From contig PWSB01000216.1 in the NCBI GenBank assembly GCA_003563375.1, forward strand, positions 1-5,995: a stretch of 5,995 bases of DNA, in the 5' to 3' direction. The translations under genes were made by a program, and so were the position numbers. How positions within the stretch are numbered: position 1 is the first letter of the stretch; every line of letters begins with the position of its first letter. Under the pieces are notes generated by a model. That model was not told the origin of the DNA and did no database searches. It saw nothing but the letters and a program-made list of their open reading frames with translations. The DNA comes from Actinomycetota bacterium. GTDB taxonomy: Bacteria; Actinomycetota; Humimicrobiia; Humimicrobiales; Humimicrobiaceae. Positions 1 through 4,251 of the stretch are shown piece after piece.

Positions 1-615
1 AAATTATCCAACCTGGGATACCTTGTGGCCGCGGTAATAGCTTTAATTTTTTTAGCGGTGACGGTTATCATGGTCCTAATAGAACCTTTTGAACCCTATA
101 ATTTCGGCTTGCGGTTTACAGGCCTCTGGGGATACCTGTTTATGGCTGTAGCTGCAATAAAAATACCATTTGTAAAAGGTATAAAGCTTCATTTTGGCCA
201 GTCTTTCCTAAGATTGCATTACATATATTCCTACACGGGGATGGCCCTTACCGCAATACATGCGGTCATTCCTGCTGTCCGGTTTTCAGATATAACCGTT
301 TTAGCGCCTGATTTCAGCTCCTGGTCAGCTTTTTGGGACCTTGCAGGCGGTGAAACAGCTTTTATTATCATGATCATCGCTTTTATAGGGGTAATATTGA
401 AGCCTAAGATAAAATGGTGGAGGCCCATACATGTCTTGATGTACCCAATGCTCATCCTTTCCCTGGTGCATGCCACAATAATGGGTACCACTTTTGTAAA
501 CCTTGCTGTATTGGTAATATTTTATGTGCTCTTTGCCCTGGTCATACTCTCATTTGTCTTACAAAGGATAAAGTCACTAAGAAAGAATGCCAAGAGGCAA
601 AAAAAGAGCCAATGA
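1..615 (+). CDS. Ferric reductase-like transmembrane haem protein, 5'-truncated by the window edge
   Basis: This is an integral membrane cytochrome of the ferric reductase/NOX/MsrQ-like transmembrane family, which moves electrons across the membrane through two stacked b haems. The frame is open from base 1. A GTG at 25 is the first possible start, but it has no ribosome site before it and lies inside the first membrane helix, so the gene probably begins upstream. Counting from the first codon, six hydrophobic segments lie near residues 6-28, 36-57, 72-92, 117-134, 142-163 and 164-188. Segment 3 carries H73 and H87 (H-X13-H) and segment 5 carries H144 and H157 (H-X12-H), the expected bis-haem ligand pattern. 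The C-terminus is a short Lys/Arg-rich tail, and no FAD/NAD(P)H-binding domain follows. Electrons must therefore come from another protein or from a domain upstream of the window. The substrate is unknown. The gene converges on the Hsp20 operon. Confidence 0.8.
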   Translation, partial: KLSNLGYLVAAVIALIFLAVTVIMVLIEPFEPYNFGLRFTGLWGYLFMAVAAIKIPFVKGIKLHFGQSFLRLHYIYSYTGMALTAIHAVIPAVRFSDITVLAPDFSSWSAFWDLAGGETAFIIMIIAFIGVILKPKIKWWRPIHVLMYPMLILSLVHATIMGTTFVNLAVLVIFYVLFALVILSFVLQRIKSLRKNAKRQKKSQ

Positions 616-644
616 TTACTTTGTATGCAATCTTTTGGCTCTTT
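603..644. terminator. Hairpin terminator, probably bidirectional
   Basis: A perfect 10-bp inverted repeat has arms at 603-612 and 635-644. The 22-nt loop can pair further (gatt at 614-617 with aatc at 629-632). The left arm lies in the last codons of the membrane cytochrome gene and its stop codon is in the loop. Read on the minus strand, the core stem runs into seven T (599-605), a good intrinsic terminator. On the plus strand only TTT follows the GC-rich core, so termination there should be weaker. Confidence 0.55.
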
Positions 645-647
645 CGT

Positions 648-677
648 AAAAAATAGCGGTACAAAAAGTACCGCTAT
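648..677 (-). terminator. Intrinsic terminator of the Hsp20 operon
   Basis: The arms at 653-662 and 668-677 are a perfect 10-bp inverted repeat around a 5-nt loop. On the minus strand the stem is followed at once by a run of T (648-652). It sits 26 bp past the stop codon of the 38-aa gene. On the plus strand no T-run follows, so the signal is directional. Confidence 0.75.
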
Positions 678-702
678 CCAGATTAAAAATTATTTGCTTC
701 CC

Positions 703-819
703 TCAAATATAATAATCTTCTTCTTCAACCGAATTGGCTTTCATATCGTTGAGATTTTCATTTATTGACTTTAAAACCTCAAGTATTTCACCTAATTTGT
801 CTTGTAATTGGCCATTCAT
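703..819 (-). CDS. 38-aa coiled-coil microprotein
   Basis: I do not recognise a family. The reading frame gives 38 residues beginning MNGQLQDKLG and ending in an acidic, aromatic tail (VEEEDYYI). Residues 5-26 show an unbroken 3-4 heptad pattern, with L5, L9, I12, L16, I19, L23 and M26 in the a/d positions, so a short amphipathic helix or coiled coil is expected. There is no signal peptide, membrane segment or cysteine. Translation is well supported: AGGAG lies 8 nt before the ATG. The gene starts 17 nt after the zinc ribbon gene and is followed by an intrinsic terminator, which makes it the last gene of the Hsp20 operon. It may oligomerise or bind an operon partner. That is inference. Confidence 0.6.
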   Translation of the reverse strand: MNGQLQDKLGEILEVLKSINENLNDMKANSVEEEDYYI

Positions 820-836
820 GGTTATCACTCCTATTT

Positions 837-1064
837 TTATGATTTCACATGTGAGAGCTTGTATACCAGAGGCCTTCCTTTAGCTATCACATGCACTAAC
901 TTTGCTTTGCAGTTTTGACATACGTAAACGGGATCTCCGTCAGGGTCTTCTACGATATCTATATCTTTAGCAAAAGCACCCGATATCCCCTCATGGAATT
1001 TTCTCTTCTTGTATATCCAATTATCACATTTTGGACATTTCTGAAACATTAGGTCTTCAAACAT
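837..1064 (-). CDS. Small zinc ribbon protein of unknown function
   Basis: This is a 75-aa soluble protein with two CXXC knuckles, C10-P-K-C13 and C49-Q-N-C52, spaced as in a zinc ribbon that binds one structural Zn2+. Between the knuckles are a basic stretch (YKKRKFHEG, about residues 18-26) and an acidic one (IDIVEDPDGD, about 35-44). The C-terminus is basic. Proteins of this build bind nucleic acid or proteins, but nothing here shows which. The start is clear: AAGGAGG lies about 4 nt before the ATG, one of the best ribosome sites in the window. The gene begins 28 nt after the hsp20 stop codon and ends 17 nt before the 38-aa gene, so the three are very probably co-transcribed. A stress-linked role is suggested by that linkage alone. 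Confidence 0.8.
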   Translation of the reverse strand: MFEDLMFQKCPKCDNWIYKKRKFHEGISGAFAKDIDIVEDPDGDPVYVCQNCKAKLVHVIAKGRPLVYKLSHVKS

Positions 1065-1092
1065 CGTTCCTCCTTGATGGAATCGTTTTTCA

Positions 1093-1506
1093 TTATTTTC
1101 CAGCTTCTATCTTTATTTTCTTTGCCTTGCTGGCCTCGGCTTTTGGAAGGACCACTTCCAGTACACCGTCTTTGTATGTAGCTTTTATGTCCTTCTCCTT
1201 TATGGGGACCCCTAGATAGAATGACCTGCAGAACGAACCATATGATCTTTCTACCCTTACGAAATCCTCATTTTTTTCTTCCTTTTCCATCTTCCTTTCC
1301 CCTGAAATGGTAACTGTATCCTTGTTGACAGATACATTGATGTCTTCCATCTTCATACCAGGGATATCCATCCTGGCTATGATCTTCTTATCAACTTCTT
1401 TTAGATCCATCTTTGGAGCCAGGGTGCTCTCTCTCTGTTCCAAGTCCCAGTCCTCATCTCTAAGCCTTATCAAGCCCCTTGATGGATCCCATCTTGCCAA
1501 TGCCAT
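1093..1506 (-). CDS. Small heat shock protein, Hsp20/alpha-crystallin family
   Basis: This is an ATP-independent holdase chaperone of the cytoplasm, which forms oligomers and binds unfolding proteins until Hsp70-type machines refold them. The chosen start gives 137 aa, normal for bacterial Hsp20. The N-terminus (MALARWDPSRGL) matches the typical MALVRWDP-type opening of bacterial class A sHsps. The alpha-crystallin domain spans about residues 33-122 and includes the ERSYGSF strand region (86-92) and the conserved GVL (114-116). An I-X-I anchor follows at I131-K-I133. One cysteine, C93, lies in the domain. A longer frame reaches an ATG at 1548, but AAGGGGG sits just before the tandem ATGs at 1509 and 1506, and the second has the better spacing (5 nt). 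It is the first gene of a three-gene operon. No CIRCE element is visible upstream. Confidence 0.93.
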   Translation of the reverse strand: MALARWDPSRGLIRLRDEDWDLEQRESTLAPKMDLKEVDKKIIARMDIPGMKMEDINVSVNKDTVTISGERKMEKEEKNEDFVRVERSYGSFCRSFYLGVPIKEKDIKATYKDGVLEVVLPKAEASKAKKIKIEAGK

Positions 1507-1511
1507 CATAA

Positions 1512-1518
1512 CCCCCTT
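1512..1518 (-). promoter_or_regulatory. Ribosome binding site that sets the hsp20 start
   Basis: On the minus strand this reads AAGGGGG. It is 2 nt from the ATG at 1509 and 5 nt from the ATG at 1506. It therefore favours the 137-aa form over the 151-aa form that would start at 1548. Confidence 0.65.
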
Positions 1519-1647
1519 CAAGTTAGTTTTTTTCGTTGGAATTGTCATACTCAGAAAAAACCATGGTCTGCATATACAAGTTCAAATTTAAGCCAAAAAT
1601 TGCTGGCTTTGTCTTTCCCAATTATTTCTCCCAAGCAAAATAATTAT
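1519..1647 (-). other. Predicted long 5' leader of the hsp20 operon
   Basis: If the promoter at 1654-1682 is used, the hsp20 mRNA has a leader of about 140 nt. It holds a 6-bp hairpin (arms 1590-1595 and 1604-1609, 8-nt loop) and an A/U-rich inverted repeat (1526-1534 with 1554-1561, one bulge) ending 7 nt before the ribosome site. Neither arm pairs with the ribosome site itself. The rest of the 229-bp gap between hsp20 and the response regulator gene shows no gene I can support. I also see no clear terminator for the response regulator transcript there, so some read-through into hsp20 is possible. Confidence 0.3.
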
Positions 1648-1653
1648 GGGTAA

Positions 1654-1682
1654 ATTATAGAGATGGAAAGTATATATGGTAA
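1654..1682 (-). promoter_or_regulatory. Putative sigma70/sigmaA promoter of the hsp20 operon
   Basis: On the minus strand a perfect -10 TATAAT (1654-1659) is preceded, across a 17-bp spacer, by TTACCA (1677-1682), a 4/6 match to the -35 consensus. Transcription would start near 1647. The region is AT-rich, so a chance match is possible. Confidence 0.5.
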
Positions 1683-1735
1683 TAGTATTAAGTACGGTTT
1701 ATCAGTTATAATAAGTAGGGTTTTTTACCTGGCCA

Positions 1736-2362
1736 TCAGACTAGGTTCTTTTTTAAAGCGATGGAAACTGCTTCAGCCCGGCTTGTGGCCCCGAGTTTGT
1801 TTAATATATTGCTTACATGAAATTTCACTGTGGAAATACTCAATACCTGTTTTCGGGCTATCTCTTTGTTGGACTGTCCCTTTACCAGGCAAGAAAGTAT
1901 ATTTTTTTCCTGTTTGGTAAGCTGATAATCGGCTGCTAATGGATTTTTTAGGTTCGAGATGAGCATATCACTTGCCTCGGAGGATAGGGTAGATTTGCCT
2001 TTATTAGCATTTCTTATGGCTGCTATGAGGTCCTCTCCCGATGTGTTCTTTAGAACATAGCCTATGGCCCCTGCTTTTAAAGAATCCTCTATTAGCTGCT
2101 TATCTATAAAACTGGTAAGGGCCACGATCTTTACATGGGACCACTTGCCGGCTATCTTCTTTATAGCCTCTACGCCACCGAGCGTAGGCATGATGAGGTC
2201 CATAAGGACTATGTCTGGTTTTCTCTTCCTCTTACACAAATCATAGGCTTGTTGCCCGTTTTCTGCCTCACCTATGACCTCTATGTCTTTATGGTCATCA
2301 AGCAGCGCTCTTATGCCCTGTCTTACCAGAAGGTGGTCATCAGCTATCAATACCTTGATCAT
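1736..2362 (-). CDS. Response regulator, NarL/LuxR (DegU/LiaR-like) family
   Basis: This is a two-component transcription factor. Phosphorylation of the receiver domain by a histidine kinase should promote dimerisation and DNA binding. From the second ATG it is 208 aa. The receiver domain (about 2-120) has the acidic pair D8/D9, phospho-acceptor D55 in VLMDLIMP, T83 and K105, all key residues intact. The C-terminal LuxR-type helix-turn-helix (about 145-208) has the usual LTKQEKNIL opening, the NKEIA helix and the STVKFHVSNIL recognition helix. Tandem ATGs lie at 2365 and 2362. GGGGA is only 1 nt from the first but 4 nt from the second, and family members usually start M-I-K-V, so I prefer 2362. 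No kinase gene is in the window. The divergent neighbour has a sensory PAS domain but no kinase domain. The target genes are unknown. Confidence 0.93.
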   Translation of the reverse strand: MIKVLIADDHLLVRQGIRALLDDHKDIEVIGEAENGQQAYDLCKRKRKPDIVLMDLIMPTLGGVEAIKKIAGKWSHVKIVALTSFIDKQLIEDSLKAGAIGYVLKNTSGEDLIAAIRNANKGKSTLSSEASDMLISNLKNPLAADYQLTKQEKNILSCLVKGQSNKEIARKQVLSISTVKFHVSNILNKLGATSRAEAVSIALKKNLV

Positions 2363-2386
2363 CATTCCCCACGTTAAATAATTTAT

Positions 2387-2404
2387 CCTTATATGATTAT
2401 AAGG
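2387..2404. repeat. Palindrome over the -10 region of the response regulator promoter
   Basis: The 7-bp arms CCTTATA (2387-2393) and TATAAGG (2398-2404) are perfect complements around a 4-nt centre. The palindrome contains the putative minus-strand -10 box (2396-2401). This position suits a repressor or autoregulatory site, although an AT-rich palindrome may also arise by chance. Confidence 0.45.
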
Positions 2405-2424
2405 TCTGGCCTAAAAATTTTCCA
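2396..2424 (-). promoter_or_regulatory. Putative promoter of the response regulator gene
   Basis: On the minus strand a perfect -10 TATAAT (2396-2401) lies 17 bp from TGGAAA (2419-2424), a 4/6 match to the -35 consensus. The start would be near 2389, giving a leader of about 27 nt. Both boxes overlap inverted repeats. A second minus-strand TATAAT on the far side of the spacer has no good -35. Confidence 0.45.
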
Positions 2425-2440
2425 GCGGTTCAACTGGAAA
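2419..2440. repeat. Inverted repeat over the -35 of the response regulator promoter
   Basis: The arms TTTCCAG (2419-2425) and CTGGAAA (2434-2440) are perfect 7-bp complements with an 8-nt centre. Arms plus centre span 22 bp, a size that suits a dimeric helix-turn-helix protein. The left arm covers the putative -35 box, where an activator or repressor could act. The binding protein is unknown, with the adjacent LuxR-type regulator the obvious candidate. Confidence 0.5.
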
Positions 2441-2442
2441 TA

Positions 2443-2458
2443 AGTATAGAATTATACT
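2443..2458. repeat. Short palindrome in the divergent spacer
   Basis: AGTATA (2443-2448) and TATACT (2453-2458) form 6-bp arms around GAAT. It lies 2 bp beyond the preceding inverted repeat and upstream of the plus-strand promoter. It is AT-rich, so its significance is uncertain. Confidence 0.35.
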
Positions 2459-2494
2459 GGTAAAAAGGATGGGGAAATTTCTTCCCTAACAAGG

Positions 2495-2500
2495 TATAAT
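2495..2500 (+). promoter_or_regulatory. Putative -10 box for the PAS-domain gene
   Basis: A perfect TATAAT lies 46 bp before the start codon, but the position 17 bp upstream (GGGAAA) is a poor -35. A promoter with a weak -35 often needs an activator, which would fit the palindromes just upstream. A small GGGAA/TTCCC inverted repeat (2472-2476 and 2482-2486) lies in the spacer. Confidence 0.4.
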
Positions 2501-2546
2501 AGGTGAAACTAAAATTTTACAAAAATCTAAAACCTGGCTTTTAGAG

Positions 2547-3353
2547 ATGGATTACAGAATTGATAACGTAATATTAGTATTAAAGAATAATACTTATTTA
2601 ATAAACCCTACCGATGCTGACTGTTTTAATAATTTTAATTTTCAAGGCTTTTTTGAATGGAGCCTTGTATTGAATAAAAAGCGTGATGCCCTGGCATATT
2701 TTAAATATCTATCTAAAAACGGCAAGCCCAGGGACTATGTTTTCCTGGATGCCAATTATAAATATGAAAAACTTACCTGTTATTTTAAAAAGGATCTTAT
2801 GGGAAAGAGAATAACAGAGATAGGCTGTGACAAGAAAGAGTGCACAAAGGAACTCATAAAAAAATTCTACAATACGGCATTCCAGGGAATAGAGCAGAAC
2901 TTTGACCTTACCTCCAGGATGACCGGAAAAAAATATTCCGCCCTGGCCTACAGCCCTTCCAGAAACTTTTTTTTGATGATATTCCGGGAGCTGCCCCTGA
3001 CCCCTGATATTAAGAATAATTATATAAGTGACTGCAAACAGGTGGCTGATAATCTAAACCGGGTCAGCAGGTCTGAAGCAGTTATCACAGAGATAAAAAA
3101 CCCATTCAGGATGTCAGGCAGCAGGACATTGAAAATAATATCTGCTGAGGTGGCAAAATACCTGGGGCTAATAGAAAAAGATGCCCAGGTTGACAATAAT
3201 ATTAAATTAGGCGGCCTTGGCAAGTCTCTCCTTACCGGTAACAGGAAAGCTTTCATAAAAAAACTGGAGCCAAAAGGTATCAAGGCGCTGAAAAAACATA
3301 GGGAATCCCTTCCAAAAGAAAAAGATCCAATATACTTTATGTTACATAAATGA
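2547..3353 (+). CDS. PAS-domain protein with a degenerate, truncated HD-GYP-like C-terminus
   Basis: The 268-aa product is soluble, with no membrane segment or signal peptide. Residues about 47-150 read as a PAS sensor domain: NGKPRDYVFLDANYKYEKLT, then DLMGKRITEI, a helix around KELIKKFYNTAFQGIEQNFD, and the closing strands KKYSALAYSPSRNFFLMIFRELP. The C-terminal part (about 185-252) aligns by eye with the first half of HD-GYP phosphodiesterase domains. NPFRMSGSRTLKIISAEVAK matches the DPYTAGHxxRVxxLAxxIA region with its His replaced by G191. The HDIGK motif is replaced by GGLGK (222-226), and a later IKKH-type motif keeps H251. The GYP segment is absent, so cyclic-di-GMP hydrolysis is not expected. 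The ribosome site before the ATG is weak. The gene is divergent from the response regulator gene and converges on korB with a 3-bp gap. PAS is well supported; the HD-GYP relationship is inference. Confidence 0.75.
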   Translation: MDYRIDNVILVLKNNTYLINPTDADCFNNFNFQGFFEWSLVLNKKRDALAYFKYLSKNGKPRDYVFLDANYKYEKLTCYFKKDLMGKRITEIGCDKKECTKELIKKFYNTAFQGIEQNFDLTSRMTGKKYSALAYSPSRNFFLMIFRELPLTPDIKNNYISDCKQVADNLNRVSRSEAVITEIKNPFRMSGSRTLKIISAEVAKYLGLIEKDAQVDNNIKLGGLGKSLLTGNRKAFIKKLEPKGIKALKKHRESLPKEKDPIYFMLHK

Positions 3354-3356
3354 GAC

Positions 3357-4235
3357 CTAAAAATGCCGGTCGATCAATTTCTTAACGCTTATACCTGACA
3401 GGTCCTGATTTACCAGAGGCGATTCTTTTATCTGGCCCAAACCCTCATGGTACGCATCCCGTTTTATTTGGTAAAATATTCCCAGCGGTATCCTCTCATG
3501 CTCCGTGGATTTATGGTAAGCCTGCCAGAAATCACCACTATCATAGCCTTCCTCTTCTTCCAGCTTGTATATCCTTTCATTATAATAATCGTATGTATCT
3601 ATTTTATTGAAAGTCACACAGGGCTGGAGCACGTCCACAAATGAAAATCCCTTATGCCGTATGGCTTCTATTATGATATTTTTCAATTGCTGGGGTTCTG
3701 ACGAATATCCTCTGGCAACAAAAGTGGCTCCGCAATTCAATGCCAGCTTTACGGGGTTTACAGGCTGCTCTATCGCCCCGGTAGGGGTAGACTTGGTCCT
3801 AAAACCTACACTGCTGGTAGGAGAAGTCTGTCCGGTGGTCAGCCCATATATCCTGTTATCATGCAGGATATGGGTAAAATCCATATTCCTCCTGCAGGTA
3901 TGAAGGAAATGATTTCCCCCTATTCCGACACCATCCCCATCCCCTGTCATGGCTATGATCTTAAACTCATGGTTTGCAAGCTGTGCTCCCGTAGCCACAG
4001 CAAGAGACCTTCCGTGAAGGGCATGGAAACCGTAGGACTTGATAAAATTGGCCCCGTTTCCCGAACACCCAATCCCGTATACGACCAGGAACTCATGAGG
4101 GGAGAGCTTAAGCTCCACCAGTGCTTTTTTAAGCGAGTTCCAGATGCCGAAATTGCCGCAGCCTATGCACCAGGTAGGCCTTTTGGTATTAAATGATGAC
4201 GGCTTTAAATCATAGTTTTCGTTTTTTCCATTCAT
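3357..4235 (-). CDS. korB: 2-oxoacid:ferredoxin oxidoreductase, beta subunit
   Basis: This is the thiamine diphosphate- and [4Fe-4S]-binding subunit of a cytoplasmic enzyme that converts a 2-oxoacid plus CoA to acyl-CoA and CO2 while reducing ferredoxin, or the reverse. It is full length at 292 aa. WCIGCGNFG (22-30) opens the core. C23, C26, C57 (GIGCSGN) and C206 (LQPCVTFN) are the four cluster-ligand positions of the family. GDGDGVGIGGN (98-108) is the Mg/TPP-binding motif. The stretches GQTSPTS (135-141) and NPVKLALNCGATFVARGYSS (160-179) resemble 2-oxoglutarate-type KorB proteins rather than pyruvate PorB. GGAAGGA lies 6 nt before the ATG. The gene follows korA after 16 nt, in one operon. 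Its stop codon is 3 bp from that of the convergent PAS gene, leaving no room for a separate terminator. The exact 2-oxoacid cannot be read from sequence. Confidence 0.9.
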   Translation of the reverse strand: MNGKNENYDLKPSSFNTKRPTWCIGCGNFGIWNSLKKALVELKLSPHEFLVVYGIGCSGNGANFIKSYGFHALHGRSLAVATGAQLANHEFKIIAMTGDGDGVGIGGNHFLHTCRRNMDFTHILHDNRIYGLTTGQTSPTSSVGFRTKSTPTGAIEQPVNPVKLALNCGATFVARGYSSEPQQLKNIIIEAIRHKGFSFVDVLQPCVTFNKIDTYDYYNERIYKLEEEEGYDSGDFWQAYHKSTEHERIPLGIFYQIKRDAYHEGLGQIKESPLVNQDLSGISVKKLIDRHF

Positions 4236-4251
4236 AAAAAATCCTTCCGCT

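Noticed and set aside
1507..1548. A 14-residue N-terminal extension of Hsp20 starting at the ATG at 1548.
   Set aside because: No good ribosome site precedes 1548. AAGGGGG lies inside the extension just before the ATGs at 1509/1506, and the family-typical N-terminus begins there.
1523..1573. A possible 16-aa leader peptide on the minus strand (MQTMVFSEYDNSNEKN) ending just before the hsp20 ribosome site.
   Set aside because: No ribosome site precedes it, and its composition gives no attenuation-type codon run. The frame is too short to separate from chance.
1507..1735. Search for a CIRCE element or other known heat-shock operator before hsp20.
   Set aside because: No TTAGCACTC/GAGTGCTAA-type inverted repeat is present. 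The only repeats are the small leader stems described.
1663..1920. An 85-codon plus-strand frame overlapping the 3' end of the response regulator gene.
   Set aside because: It is antisense to a clear LuxR-family coding sequence, has no recognisable domain and no good ribosome site. It is a shadow frame.
2967..2974. A T8 run inside the PAS gene as a possible phase-variation tract.
   Set aside because: It is short, encodes part of a plausible PAS strand (NFFLMIF) and is what AT-rich Phe/Leu codons give. There is no evidence of length variation.
3861..4196. A 111-codon plus-strand frame opposite korB.
   Set aside because: It lies wholly inside the korB coding sequence on the other strand and its product resembles no protein family I know. 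Other long opposite-strand frames within korA, hsp20 and the PAS gene were dropped for the same reason.
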